From Bacillus subtilis (lineage in GTDB: Bacteria > Pseudomonadota > Alphaproteobacteria > Rhizobiales > Rhizobiaceae): a DNA stretch of 64,000 nucleotides. A model generated the notes under the pieces. It had not been told where the DNA came from, searched no databases, and saw only the letters and a program-made list of their open reading frames with translations. This document shows, one piece after another, positions 17,717 to 27,072 of this stretch (its first letter is position 1; each line of letters opens with the position of its first letter). A program made the translations under genes and the position numbers. The stretch spans positions 248,001 through 312,000 of the forward strand of contig JAHREI010000002.1 in NCBI GenBank assembly GCA_021733665.1, read 5' to 3'.

Positions 17717-19489
17717 ATGACCTTGCAACAGATACTGGCGCTGGCGGTTATCGCTGTGATGATGGCGGTCTTTATCTGGGGGCGTTTCCGCTACGATGTT
17801 GTCGCCCTGTGTTTTCTGCTGATTGCTGTCGCGCTGGGGCTGGTGCCTTATGATCATGCCTTTACCGGTTTTGCCGATGATATCGTGATCATTGTCGGGA
17901 GTGCGCTGGTCGTGAGTGCAGGTGTTGCGCGTTCCGGCCTGATGGAAGCAGCCGTGCAGCGCTTTGTGCCGCATCTCAATGCTGTACGCATACAAATCTT
18001 ATTGCTGGTCACAGTGGTGACCGTACTGTCGGCTTTTGTGAAAAATGTCGGTGCACTGGCGATTATGATTCCGGTGGCGATGCAGTTTGCCCGCCGATCC
18101 AATGTTTCTCCGTCCGTCTTTCTGATGCCAATGGCCTTTGGCGCGCTGCTGGGCGGGTTGATGACACAGGTCGGCACTTCTCCGAATATTGTGGTGTCGC
18201 GCGTTCGTGCGGAAATGGTGGGCGAAAGCTTCACCATGTTTGACTTTACACCGGTCGGTGCCACGCTCGCCGTGGTCGGTATTATCTATCTGACCCTGTT
18301 CTATAAGCTGGTGCCGGAGCGTAAACGCGAGAATGTCAGCGTCGATGAGGCGATTGAAATCCGCAACTATGTCTCGGAGGCACGGGTGCCGAAAGGTGCA
18401 CTAATTATTGGCAAAAAAGTCACTGATCTGATGAAGCCTGCTGAAGGCAGCGCGATGGTCACCTCCATCCTGCGCGATGTGAAACGTGTGGCACCACTGC
18501 CGGATACGGTGATTGCCGAGGGCGACATCATTCTGCTGGAGGGCGACCCGAAGGCGCTGGACGCAATTGTCAGTAATGCCAAGCTCAAATTGACAGAAGA
18601 CCGTGTGCCTTCGGAAAATTCCGGCTCGGCTGAGATCGAGGCGGTTGAAGCGGTGATCGGCAAAAATTCGGCGCTGATCGGCACCTCTGCGCGTAGCCTT
18701 AATCTCTATGAAAATTACGATGTAAACCTGTTGGCCGTGAGTCGTCAGGGTGAACGTATCAGCGAGCGTCTGCGTGAGGTCGTGTTGCATCAGGGCGATG
18801 TCGTCGTGTTGCAAGGGCGGCAGGGTATTTTGCCGCCATTGCTGCGCGAACTGGGTTGTCTACCGCTGGCACGCCGCACCATTCTGCTGGGCAGTGTGCG
18901 CCGTGGTCTGATACCGCTGTCGATCCTGTTGGTGGCTATTGTCGCAACTGCACTCGGGTTGGTTCCGGTTTCAATCGCGTTTTTTGCGGCGGCGGTGGCG
19001 ATGGTGGTATTTCGCGCTATTCCTGTCAGTGAGGTCTATTCCGCAGTGGACGGGCCAATCCTTGTGATGCTGGCTGCGCTTATTCCGGTGAGTGATGCGC
19101 TGCGTACCACAGGGGCGACCGATGTAATTGCTCAATGGCTGACAATCTTTGCCCAGCAAATGCCACCTGCAGGGGCATTGGCACTCATATTGATTACGGC
19201 GATGGCCGTAACGCCATTTCTCAATAATGCCGCGACGGTGCTGGTTATGGCGCCGATTGCCACCAGCTTTGCTGCCGGTCTTGGTTTCAGGCCGGAAGCT
19301 TTTCTGATGGCTGTCGCAATTGGTGCCGGTTGTGATTTCCTCTCACCGATCGGGCACCAGTGTAACACGCTGGTTATGGGCCCCGGCGGCTATCGTTTCG
19401 GCGATTTTCCACGCCTTGGCCTGCCACTGTCCTTTATCATCATTCTGGTAGCAGTGCCGGTGCTGATGTTCTGGTGGCCGTTGCAGTAA
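17717..19489 (+). CDS. SLC13-family permease with two TrkA-C (RCK_C) domains
   Basis: A 590-aa inner-membrane transporter. Residues 1-205 and about 390-590 are hydrophobic transport halves with divalent anion/Na+ symporter motifs (FVKNVGALAIMIPVAM, LNNAATVLVMAPIA, GAGCDFLSPIGHQCNTLVMGPG). The central soluble part (about 205-385) holds two RCK_C modules (ITSILRDVKRVAPLPDTVI-type and VNLLAVSRQGERISERLREV) ending VVVLQG. Such proteins move dicarboxylates, sulfate or similar anions; the substrate cannot be read here. It stands alone between the Mla operon and the convergent SIP gene. Confidence 0.88.
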   Translation: MTLQQILALAVIAVMMAVFIWGRFRYDVVALCFLLIAVALGLVPYDHAFTGFADDIVIIVGSALVVSAGVARSGLMEAAVQRFVPHLNAVRIQILLLVTVVTVLSAFVKNVGALAIMIPVAMQFARRSNVSPSVFLMPMAFGALLGGLMTQVGTSPNIVVSRVRAEMVGESFTMFDFTPVGATLAVVGIIYLTLFYKLVPERKRENVSVDEAIEIRNYVSEARVPKGALIIGKKVTDLMKPAEGSAMVTSILRDVKRVAPLPDTVIAEGDIILLEGDPKALDAIVSNAKLKLTEDRVPSENSGSAEIEAVEAVIGKNSALIGTSARSLNLYENYDVNLLAVSRQGERISERLREVVLHQGDVVVLQGRQGILPPLLRELGCLPLARRTILLGSVRRGLIPLSILLVAIVATALGLVPVSIAFFAAAVAMVVFRAIPVSEVYSAVDGPILVMLAALIPVSDALRTTGATDVIAQWLTIFAQQMPPAGALALILITAMAVTPFLNNAATVLVMAPIATSFAAGLGFRPEAFLMAVAIGAGCDFLSPIGHQCNTLVMGPGGYRFGDFPRLGLPLSFIIILVAVPVLMFWWPLQ

Positions 19490-19519
19490 ACAAATATCAA
19501 CCGGCCATAAAGCCGGTTG
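19488..19519 (-). terminator. probable terminator of the SIP gene
   Basis: Inverted repeat CAACCGGC (19498-19505) / GCCGGTTG (19512-19519) overlapping the stop codon. On the minus strand it is followed by the T-rich ATATTTGTTT. Confidence 0.5.
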
Positions 19520-20582
19520 AATCCTTCTGCCAGTATCCGGCAACGAGGGTCTGATCGCGCGATTTGCCGAGTTGTTTACGCCAATAGTCACGCATGATTT
19601 TTGCATGATCAGCTTCAGCCGCAAACCAGCCGAAGCTGTCATTGCCTTCCGGCCACGGCAGGGCGCACAATCTGTCCGTCAGTTCGGTTGCTGCTGCCTG
19701 CTGGTCAGAATTTACGATCCAGTCAATCGTCACACCGTCTGGATGTGTCAGTGGCTGAATATCAGCTTGTATATCAACGGCAAGAAGTACATGCCCCGTA
19801 ACATCCGGTGCGAACTCTTCCAGCATCCGCCCCACAGCGGGCAGGCCGGTCATATCCGCGCCGATCAGATATTGTTTGGCTTGTCGCAATGGACGGCCAA
19901 CAGGCCCCATCAGGCCGATTTTATCACCGGACTTGGCCTGTTTTGCCCATTGGCAGGCTAGTCCTTCGGTTTCATGGATATAGAAATCAATCTCCATCCA
20001 GCCCTCAGTAATATTGAGATTGCGGATGGTATAGGCGCGGGCGGCAGGGCGTTTTGCTTCATCCGGCCAGAATGGCAGGCCGTTCGGCCCCATAATCGGC
20101 CAGACGGGTTGTGGTACATCCTCAGTCGGCAAGAGCAGGCGGACATGCATGGCACCAAACAGCGAGAAGCGCGTGAGATCTTCACCGCTGAAACGGATGC
20201 GCAGCATATGCGGGGTGTAATAATGTGCTGACACAACCGTCATCTGCCGGAATTGCGGCAGCGGCTGCTCACCGGCCTGATCGCCTTCCCAGAGAATGTC
20301 CGGTGCTTCTTCTTTGGTGTAGAGTTTGATGGCGACAGCGGCGAGATCTTTCAGACGGCTTAAACCGACATCTTCGGAAGCGCGCAGGGAGACCAGATAG
20401 CCGTCTGTATTAGATTTCAGTTCGATATGTCCGAAACTATAATGAAACGCATGTTGCTCTTCGTGCAGATCATAATGTGCTTCATAGGAGTTCAGACGGT
20501 CAATGATCGGTGGCAGATAAGCGGAACCATTATTGAGCCGGATATGGGCATAGCTGTGCAAAGTGGTTGAATGTTGTGACAC
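19497..20582 (-). CDS. siderophore-interacting FAD protein with N-terminal DUF2218 domain
   Basis: A 361-aa protein. Residues about 10-95 form a DUF2218 domain (LNSYEAHYDLHEEQHAFHY). From about 105 it is a ViuB/YqjH-type siderophore-interacting flavoreductase with RAYTIRN (FAD contact), IHETEGLACQWA and the NAD(P)H-like IGADMTGLPAVGRMLEE. Such enzymes release iron from ferric chelates in the cytoplasm. It lies downstream of the heme receptor on the same strand, 84 bp away, with a terminator-like hairpin between, so it may have partial readthrough or its own promoter. Confidence 0.88.
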   Translation of the reverse strand: MSQHSTTLHSYAHIRLNNGSAYLPPIIDRLNSYEAHYDLHEEQHAFHYSFGHIELKSNTDGYLVSLRASEDVGLSRLKDLAAVAIKLYTKEEAPDILWEGDQAGEQPLPQFRQMTVVSAHYYTPHMLRIRFSGEDLTRFSLFGAMHVRLLLPTEDVPQPVWPIMGPNGLPFWPDEAKRPAARAYTIRNLNITEGWMEIDFYIHETEGLACQWAKQAKSGDKIGLMGPVGRPLRQAKQYLIGADMTGLPAVGRMLEEFAPDVTGHVLLAVDIQADIQPLTHPDGVTIDWIVNSDQQAAATELTDRLCALPWPEGNDSFGWFAAEADHAKIMRDYWRKQLGKSRDQTLVAGYWQKDSTGFMAG

Positions 20583-20611
20583 GGTGTTCTCGATTTCAGA
20601 AATGGGCTAAA

Positions 20612-20645
20612 ACAGAAAAAGACAGGCAGCATTGTGCTGCCTGCC
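20612..20645 (-). terminator. terminator after the heme receptor gene
   Basis: On the minus strand a stem with core CAGGCAGC / GCTGCCTG and a 5-base loop is followed by TTTTTCTGTTTT. It lies between the receptor and the SIP gene. Confidence 0.8.
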
Positions 20646-20666
20646 AGACTGGAGATAGTTGGCGTA

Positions 20667-22784
20667 TTAGCCGCCGAAACGTCCGGTAATTGCGACCTTG
20701 AAAGTACGTCCCTTACCTTGCTCAATATCCGAGCCTGTTGCCCAGCCGGTCTGTGCATCTGTATAGGCTTTGTTGAAAATGTTATCGACGCCGAAGTCGA
20801 GTTTCACATTGTCTGTGACCTGCCAGTTGGCAAAGAGATTAACCAGATCGGTACGCGGATAAACGGTCACGCCATTACTGATCGCACGGGTAACCTTGCC
20901 GATGCTTTGATATTCAACACCGTAAACCAGACGGTCATCCAGAGCTTTCAAACCGAGTGCAGCGCTGAAATTATGCAGCGGCGTATTGCTCAGGGATTCG
21001 CCTTTATAGATGCCGTCTTTCATTTCCGCATCGGTGTAGGAGGCGGCGAGATTCACATAGCCCCACCATGTGTCATAGGTGCCTTCCAGTTCCACACCAC
21101 GCAGACGGGCTGTACCGACATTCTCGGATGTTGTGTACTTGTCGATTTTAACGGTGTTGATGTAATCCTTCACATCCGTGTGGAAGATATTCAACTTGGT
21201 GCGCAGCTGATCACCGGCCTCGATCAGATTTTCCTGTCGCAGATTGATACCAACTTCATAAGTGGTGGCGACCTCCGGTTTCAGGAACAGGTTCGGTTCA
21301 TAACCGGAACCATGTGAGCCGTTTTGACGGAACACATCCTGCATATGCGGCACGCGGTAACCCTGTGCATAAAGACCGTAGAACTGGATGCCTTCGATTG
21401 GTGTGATGCCGACACTCAGACGTGGTGACACACGATTGCCATCAAGGCTGACATCCTGAGACGGATTGGTCGGTGTGGCTTTACTGGTGCCGTCGAGCTT
21501 ATAGCCATCATAGCGCACGGCACCGATGACCTCGAGCCATTTCTGATATTCGCTCTGCCATTGCACAAAGCCGCCATAGGCCTGCTGCTCACCGTTGCCG
21601 AAATTATCGGTATCGGAGCGTCCGCGCAGCTTATAATAATCCAAGCCGTAAGTGACTGTGTGTTTCAGCGCTTCTGTTTCAAAACGCGAGCTGTTATGTG
21701 CACGGAAACCGGATGTTGAAACATCATAGTAACGGGTTGTGCCGAGGCTTTTCAGCGGCCAGACTTGATACTGATCATTCTCTGTGGCAGCATGATAGGC
21801 ATTGACCGAGAGATCCCAGAACGGATTATCATCCGGCCGGTAGGTATAGTTGCCGGTATAGGTGCTGACGATAGTATCAGCATCATAGCGCGACAGGGTT
21901 GCGGAAGACGAGCCGCTGCTGCCGGTGATAATATCTTCATATTTCTGGCGGGAGATGCCGAATTTCAGCTCATGGCCTTCTGCCGGACGCATGGTGACTT
22001 TACCCATACCGCTGATGGCTTTTTCACCAGTCCAGCGCACATAATCGCCGTCACCGTTTTTATATTCGTCACTGTCGCGGTAGTTCAGATTACCGATAAT
22101 GTCGATATTCTCATTGAAGCGGTAAGCACCAGTGGTACTGGTGAGGAAGCCTTTGCCATTGCTCTCATAGCGCAGCTTTTCACTCAAAGCCCATGTTTCA
22201 CCGTCATTCAGGAAATCGCGGGCATCTTTGGTTTCAAAGGCAACCACCCCGCCAATCGCACCTGAACCATAGATGTTGGAAACGGGACCACGGATGACTG
22301 TCACCTGCTTGAGCAGTTCCGGTTCGATATAGAACGAGCCGGAGCCGTGACCGACACGCCAGTAATCCTGTCTCGCACCGTCCAGCGTTACTGCCACACG
22401 ACCATATTGCTGAAGACCGCGAATATTAATGGAAGTCGCCGGATCATCACCGTTCAATGAGGCATGAACACCCGGCGTGAAGCGGAAAATATCCGCAGAT
22501 GTCACCGGCTGAATACGGTCGATCTGCTGGCGGGAGATCAGACTGGTCGAGGCGATTGCGTCAATCACGGCCTGATCATTGCTGAGCGGGGAGATGGTGA
22601 TGGTGTCTAGTTCCAGCACCTGTTGTTTGGTTTTCTCGGCGCTGGTTGGTGCTGCTGCCTGTTGTTCTGTCTTGGCTGGCTTGGTTTGAGCCTGAACCGG
22701 AGAGGCGGCCAAGGCCAGCAGTCCTAAGGTGCTGAGTACAGTCGTACTCATCAAGCGGAAAGTAGATTTTTGCGAGATATTCAT
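20667..22784 (-). CDS. TonB-dependent heme/hemoglobin receptor (HmuR/BhuA type)
   Basis: A 705-aa outer-membrane receptor. It has a signal peptide (about 1-32, ending SPVQA), a TonB box-like LDTITISP near residues 54-61, and a plug domain with INIRGLQQYGRVAVTLDGA and FYIEPELLKQVTVIRGP. The beta-barrel ends in FKVAITGRFGG. The heme-receptor hallmarks FRAP and NPNL appear as YRVP (in QGYRVPHMQDVF) and EPNL (in YEPNLFLKPE). It is divergent from hmuT, with two TGA-N9-TCA boxes between, indicating iron repression. Confidence 0.9.
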   Translation of the reverse strand: MNISQKSTFRLMSTTVLSTLGLLALAASPVQAQTKPAKTEQQAAAPTSAEKTKQQVLELDTITISPLSNDQAVIDAIASTSLISRQQIDRIQPVTSADIFRFTPGVHASLNGDDPATSINIRGLQQYGRVAVTLDGARQDYWRVGHGSGSFYIEPELLKQVTVIRGPVSNIYGSGAIGGVVAFETKDARDFLNDGETWALSEKLRYESNGKGFLTSTTGAYRFNENIDIIGNLNYRDSDEYKNGDGDYVRWTGEKAISGMGKVTMRPAEGHELKFGISRQKYEDIITGSSGSSSATLSRYDADTIVSTYTGNYTYRPDDNPFWDLSVNAYHAATENDQYQVWPLKSLGTTRYYDVSTSGFRAHNSSRFETEALKHTVTYGLDYYKLRGRSDTDNFGNGEQQAYGGFVQWQSEYQKWLEVIGAVRYDGYKLDGTSKATPTNPSQDVSLDGNRVSPRLSVGITPIEGIQFYGLYAQGYRVPHMQDVFRQNGSHGSGYEPNLFLKPEVATTYEVGINLRQENLIEAGDQLRTKLNIFHTDVKDYINTVKIDKYTTSENVGTARLRGVELEGTYDTWWGYVNLAASYTDAEMKDGIYKGESLSNTPLHNFSAALGLKALDDRLVYGVEYQSIGKVTRAISNGVTVYPRTDLVNLFANWQVTDNVKLDFGVDNIFNKAYTDAQTGWATGSDIEQGKGRTFKVAITGRFGG

Positions 22785-22850
22785 ATGACCCCCGAATATG
22801 CGGCCGGTACGCAGCGGGAGAAAATTTCATGCTGCAGGCTTGCATTAAGT

Positions 22851-22865
22851 TGACTCGTTAACTCA
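22851..22865. promoter_or_regulatory. putative RirA iron-responsive operator 1
   Basis: TGACTCGTTAACTCA fits the rhizobial IRO consensus TGA-N9-TCA. It lies 67 bp upstream of the heme receptor start in the divergent hmuR/hmuT promoter. Confidence 0.65.
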
Positions 22866-22889
22866 TGTTTAATAGGGCTATATAAATCA

Positions 22890-22904
22890 TGATAAACAGA
22901 GTCA
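22890..22904. promoter_or_regulatory. putative RirA iron-responsive operator 2
   Basis: TGATAAACAGAGTCA also fits TGA-N9-TCA and ends 9 bp before the annotated hmuT start. Together with box 1 it creates a long inverted repeat AAGTTGACTC (22847-22856) / GAGTCAACTT (22899-22908). Confidence 0.65.
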
Positions 22905-22913
22905 ACTTTAATT

Positions 22914-23825
22914 ATGCGGAACAGACATTTGTGCACAAAGGTGGAAAATAATCCCTGTAAACGGCCGTTTGGTGTAAAAATCTTGCTTAAAAATGCGCTG
23001 CTTATTCTGCTGCTTGGCTTTTGCTATAGTGCACAGGCACAGGAGCAGGGAGCAGCGCAGCGTATTATCACGCTGGGGCCGGATGTGACCGAGATTGTTT
23101 ATGCGCTTGGCAGCAGCGACAAGATTGTAGCTCTTGACCGCAGCAGCAAATATCCGGCGGATACAGCGAATAAAACCAATGTCGGCTACCGGCGCAGTTT
23201 ATCAGCCGAAGGCGTGCTGGCACTGCATCCTGATCTTATCATTGCATCAGAGGATATCGGCCCGCCGGAAGTGGTGGATGTGCTCAACCAGTCCGGTGTG
23301 CCCGTGCTGTATATTCCGGCAATCAACAGTCGTGAGGGGCTGATTACCAAAGTCAGCCTGATTGCTGAGCGTCTGAACCTGCAAGCGCAGGGAGAGGTGC
23401 TGACAAAGCAGATCATTGCAGATTTTGATGCAGCCATGGTGCATGTACGCAAAGTCTCGGAAGGGCGCGGCAAGAAGGTGGTGTTCTTCCATGGCCTGAC
23501 CAAACTGAGCGGCGCAGGCAGTGACACGGCGGCAGATGCCTTTATCCGCCATGCAGGCGGGGTTAATCCGCTATCCGTCTATAAAGGTTATAAAGCCGTC
23601 TCCGAGGAATGGCTGCTGGAGGCCGAACCGGATGTGGTGCTGATGCTTTCTGACGGTGCCGGTGGCCCAAAACCTGAGGATGTATTCTCTGTTAAAGCGC
23701 TGCAAACCACGCCTGCAGCCAAAAGCAAATCACTGATTGTTCTGGACGGTCCTTATATGCTGGGCTTCGGCCCTCGTACTGCGGAAGCAGTGCGCATTCT
23801 GGCTGATGCGCTTTACGGGCAGTAA
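22914..23825 (+). CDS. hmuT: heme ABC transporter substrate-binding protein
   Basis: A 303-aa periplasmic heme-binding protein. From the ATG at 22914 it has an unusually long polar N-terminus before the hydrophobic signal core (ALLILLLGFCYSAQA, about 29-43). An internal start such as the TTG near 22983 would give a standard signal peptide, so the start is uncertain. The mature protein begins RIITLGPDVTEIVYALG and has VGYRRSLSAEGVLALHPDLI, the HmuT signature whose Tyr is the expected heme ligand. No hmuU, hmuV or hmuS follows: the next gene is convergent. Confidence 0.88.
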   Translation: MRNRHLCTKVENNPCKRPFGVKILLKNALLILLLGFCYSAQAQEQGAAQRIITLGPDVTEIVYALGSSDKIVALDRSSKYPADTANKTNVGYRRSLSAEGVLALHPDLIIASEDIGPPEVVDVLNQSGVPVLYIPAINSREGLITKVSLIAERLNLQAQGEVLTKQIIADFDAAMVHVRKVSEGRGKKVVFFHGLTKLSGAGSDTAADAFIRHAGGVNPLSVYKGYKAVSEEWLLEAEPDVVLMLSDGAGGPKPEDVFSVKALQTTPAAKSKSLIVLDGPYMLGFGPRTAEAVRILADALYGQ

Positions 23826-23831
23826 TCACAT

Positions 23832-24407
23832 TCAATCGTCAATTTTCTTCGGCAGCAGTTTTTCAATATCGCGGAAAATCTGCTGCCATTCATCTTCGTT
23901 CAGATCAAAAAGTTGAAAACTGCGCAGCAGAAATGCGCCTTCATTAGCGATAAAAGCTAAGCGGGCATTACGGCCTTGCTGGGTTGAGACATCCAGCCCT
24001 TCTAACTGCTTGCGATACCATTGTTGTGTATCAGCCAGTTGATCTGCATTCGGCGAAAGACTGGCAAGCATAGCGGCAAAACGGGAGTCACTTAACGGGT
24101 CGCTGTCACGGGTTACCCGGATATGGGCGGCAATATGAGAGAGCATGTCGGTTTTGCCGTTTTTCTCAGCTGTAACCTGCTTATCAAATTTATTACCCCA
24201 ACGGGTGAGCATGGCATCAATCAGACCGTCTTTAGTGCCGAAGCAATATTGTACACCGCCTTTGGTGATGCCGGCTGCTTTAGCCAACGCATCAATCGTC
24301 AAGGCCGGTGCACCATGCTCCAGAACGATTTTTTCCGCCAGATCCAGCAAATAATTGCGGTCAATCGTGCGCGGACGGCCAATTTTTGTGTGTTTTTTAC
24401 TTTCCAT
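23832..24407 (-). CDS. TetR-family repressor of the adjacent efflux gene
   Basis: A 191-aa regulator. The N-terminal helix-turn-helix (about residues 14-58) contains ILD-type LLDLAEKIVLEHGAPALTID and ALAKAAGITKGGVQYCFGTK. The C-terminal ligand-binding half is helical and has no recognised ligand signature. It is divergent from an SmvA-like pump, and a perfect 12-bp palindrome overlaps its own start codon, which suggests autorepression and control of the pump. Confidence 0.9.
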   Translation of the reverse strand: MESKKHTKIGRPRTIDRNYLLDLAEKIVLEHGAPALTIDALAKAAGITKGGVQYCFGTKDGLIDAMLTRWGNKFDKQVTAEKNGKTDMLSHIAAHIRVTRDSDPLSDSRFAAMLASLSPNADQLADTQQWYRKQLEGLDVSTQQGRNARLAFIANEGAFLLRSFQLFDLNEDEWQQIFRDIEKLLPKKIDD

Positions 24408-24415
24408 ACGTATGG
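24404..24415. promoter_or_regulatory. palindromic operator for the TetR regulator
   Basis: Perfect palindrome CCATACGTATGG, which includes the complement of the tetR start codon. It lies in the divergent tetR/MFS promoter. Placement and symmetry are as expected for a TetR site; binding is inferred. Confidence 0.6.
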
Positions 24416-24531
24416 ATTTAAATTAACGACCATCAGGTTTCAAGTGTTTATTGCAACGATCAGCTCCCGGATACGTTGCAGACTTTGATTTAAACGTGCT
24501 GAAAAACAGCACATCAGAAGTGGATTTTACA

Positions 24532-26031
24532 ATGGCATTACAAAACCGCTGGCTGGTTCTGGCCATCGTTTCGAGTGCATTATTTTTAATCGTTATTGAT
24601 ATGACAGTGCTTTACACAGCTCTGCCGCGCCTTACCCATGATCTTGCGGCAAGTGCTTCTGAAAAGCTTTGGATCATCAATGCCTATCCGCTGGTTGTTG
24701 CGGGCTTGCTGCCGGGCGTCGGCAATCTTGGTGATCGCCTCGGCCATAAACGTATGTTTACTGCCGGTCTGGCCGTGTTTGGTCTGGCGTCTCTGGCTGC
24801 TGCCTATGCACCGACAGCAGAGGTGCTGATTGCTGCACGTGTCTTGCTCGCCGTTGGTGCGGCAATGATGATGCCTGCAACCCTGTCGATCATTCGACTG
24901 ACGTTCGAGGATGAGCATGAACGCTCTTTCGCAATCGGTATCTGGGCAGCTGTTGCCTCCGGTGGTGCTGCATTCGGTCCTGTGGTCGGCGGTGTGCTGC
25001 TCGAATATTTTTGGTGGGGTTCTGTTTTCCTCATCAATGTACCGGTTGTCGTGATCGCGTTGCTCTTTGCCGTGTTTGTACTGGAAAGCCGTCCCGGCAA
25101 TAAAAACCGTAAATGGGATCTGATCGGTTCCATTCAGGTAATGATCGGTCTGGTTGGCGTGACTTTTGGGCTGAAAGAACTGGCGAAGCGTGACGGTTCT
25201 CTGGTGCTGTTTGCCGTCACAATGGTTGTCGGTCTTATCGCGCTGGTTGTGTTCTATCGCAGACAGCGGGCAACCAATGGCATGCTGATTGATTTCTCTC
25301 TGTTCAGTAACCGCAAATTCTCGTCAGGTGTCATGGCGGCTTCCGTTTCTTCGGCAGCTCTGATCGGCGTAGAGCTGGTTTTCAGCCAGCGCTTGCAGCT
25401 GGTCGCCGGTTATTCGCCGCTCGAAGCCGGTTTGCTCATTCTGCCAATTCCGCTGGCTGCCTTTGTTGCCGGACCTCTGGTCGGCTGGGGCTTGCCTAAA
25501 ATTGGTGCTGCAAGGGTGCTGTGGGGCGGGATGATGATTACAGGTCTCGGCTGTACCCTGTATCTGCTGAGCTTCCAGTTACAGCCACAGATATGGTTGA
25601 TTGGACTGATGATTATGGGCTTTGGCGTCGGTGCGTCTATGACCGGTGCTTCCACGGCTATTATGGGCAATGCACCACAGGAAAAGGCCGGTATGGCTGC
25701 TTCTGTAGAAGAGGTGTCCTTTGAGCTCGGCGGTGCAACAGGCGTCACGATTTTCGGCAGCCTTATGACGGCGATCTATACGGCTTTCATGGTGGTGCCG
25801 GCAGGTTCAGGCTTTCCTGAGACACTTCGGGACAGTCTGGATGAGGCGTTGTTATTTGCGGAAACGCTGCCTGCTGATCAGGCACAGCATTTGCGCGAAA
25901 TCGGCTTCATTGCCTTTGATCAGGCATTTATGTGGGTGATTGCCACAGCAGCACTTCTTATCTTTGCTACAGCCTTACTGATTTTCCGGATGAACCGGAA
26001 AGTCTGTGAGGCAGCTTTGAAAAAAGCATAA
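24532..26031 (+). CDS. SmvA/QacA-like MFS drug efflux transporter (DHA2)
   Basis: A 499-aa protein from the ATG at 24532; the frame is open from 24451, but MALQNRWLVLAIVS is the natural DHA2 N-terminus. It has 14 predicted membrane segments. The conserved motifs are VIDMTVLYTALPRLTHDL (motif D1), NLGDRLGHKRMF (motif A) and AFGPVVGGVLLEYFWWGSVF (motif C). It resembles SmvA, which exports quaternary ammonium compounds and methyl viologen. The TetR neighbour and shared operator fit an inducible pump. Confidence 0.9.
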   Translation: MALQNRWLVLAIVSSALFLIVIDMTVLYTALPRLTHDLAASASEKLWIINAYPLVVAGLLPGVGNLGDRLGHKRMFTAGLAVFGLASLAAAYAPTAEVLIAARVLLAVGAAMMMPATLSIIRLTFEDEHERSFAIGIWAAVASGGAAFGPVVGGVLLEYFWWGSVFLINVPVVVIALLFAVFVLESRPGNKNRKWDLIGSIQVMIGLVGVTFGLKELAKRDGSLVLFAVTMVVGLIALVVFYRRQRATNGMLIDFSLFSNRKFSSGVMAASVSSAALIGVELVFSQRLQLVAGYSPLEAGLLILPIPLAAFVAGPLVGWGLPKIGAARVLWGGMMITGLGCTLYLLSFQLQPQIWLIGLMIMGFGVGASMTGASTAIMGNAPQEKAGMAASVEEVSFELGGATGVTIFGSLMTAIYTAFMVVPAGSGFPETLRDSLDEALLFAETLPADQAQHLREIGFIAFDQAFMWVIATAALLIFATALLIFRMNRKVCEAALKKA

Positions 26032-26036
26032 AAAAT

Positions 26037-26072
26037 AACCGGCTCATTCTGCCAGAATGAGCCGGTTTTTTG
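26037..26072. terminator. strong terminator between the MFS and BASS genes
   Basis: 14-bp perfect stem AACCGGCTCATTCT (26037-26050) / AGAATGAGCCGGTT (26054-26067) with a T-run on the plus strand. Confidence 0.92.
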
Positions 26073-26102
26073 TTGGCTAATGCGTAAAATTACAGCAGAT
26101 GA

Positions 26103-27035
26103 TTATTTGTCATCTTTCATACGGGCGAAATAATTCGCCAGCAGAGCACCGGAAATATTGTGCCATACGCTGAAGATCGCGCTTGGCACTGCGGCCAGTG
26201 GTGAGAAATGCGCATTGGCAAGGGCTGCGCCCAGACCACTGTTCTGCATGCCGACTTCAACAGCAATGGCTTTACGCTTGGCCAGCGACATGCCGGTGAG
26301 TTTGGCTGCGGTAAAGCCGAGCAGATAACCAATGCCATTGTGCAGTACCACAACAACAAAGATCAGCAGGCCGGAGGTTGCAATCGCGCCTTTGCTGCCA
26401 GCCACAACGGCGGCAACGATTAGCACAATGCCGGTTACGCTCACCAATGGCAGGGCAGGTACGGCAGCTTTCACAATACCCGGAATAAGCTTCTGTGCGA
26501 GAACGCCAAGCGCCAGCGGTACGAGAATGACTTTAACAATGCTCATAAACATTGCCCATGCATCTACCGGCAGGAACTGGCTGGCGAAGAACCAGACGAG
26601 GAATGGCGTTACCAGCGGTGCCGCCAGTGTGGTTACACTGGTGCAAGCAACGGACAGTGCCACATCACCTTTGCCGAGATAGGTCATCACATTGCTGGAT
26701 GTACCGCCCGGACAGCAGCCGACGAGAATAACACCGGCTGCAACTTCAGGAGACATTGGGATAATCTTGGTCAGCAGCACGGCAAGCAACGGCATGATCA
26801 GGAACTGGGATGCAACACCGATACCCACATCAACCGGACGGCGCACCACTTCACGGAAATCATCGACGGAAAGGGTAAGACCCATACCGAACATAATGAT
26901 ACCGAGCAGGGTAACAATATAAGGGCCGAAGAATTTAAAGGTCTCAGGGAATACAAAACCGAGAACGGCGAACAGCAGAACCCAGACCGCAAAGGTCTTG
27001 CCTACGAAGGCCGAAAAGCTTGCAAGTGCTTTCAT
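26103..27035 (-). CDS. bile acid:sodium symporter family (BASS) transporter
   Basis: A 310-aa membrane protein with about ten hydrophobic helices. BASS hallmarks are VGCCPGGTSSNVMTYLGKGDVALSV-type text around residues 100-125 (the crossover with Na+ ligands) and EVGMQNSGLGAALA near 255. Bacterial BASS proteins carry organic anions such as ketopantoate (PanS) or bile-acid-like compounds; the substrate cannot be read from sequence. The promoter region carries a dispersed palindromic repeat and a 12-bp palindrome. Confidence 0.88.
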   Translation of the reverse strand: MKALASFSAFVGKTFAVWVLLFAVLGFVFPETFKFFGPYIVTLLGIIMFGMGLTLSVDDFREVVRRPVDVGIGVASQFLIMPLLAVLLTKIIPMSPEVAAGVILVGCCPGGTSSNVMTYLGKGDVALSVACTSVTTLAAPLVTPFLVWFFASQFLPVDAWAMFMSIVKVILVPLALGVLAQKLIPGIVKAAVPALPLVSVTGIVLIVAAVVAGSKGAIATSGLLIFVVVVLHNGIGYLLGFTAAKLTGMSLAKRKAIAVEVGMQNSGLGAALANAHFSPLAAVPSAIFSVWHNISGALLANYFARMKDDK

Positions 27036-27072
27036 TACAGATAGTCCTTATTCAATAACAGACCCCGCTCTT

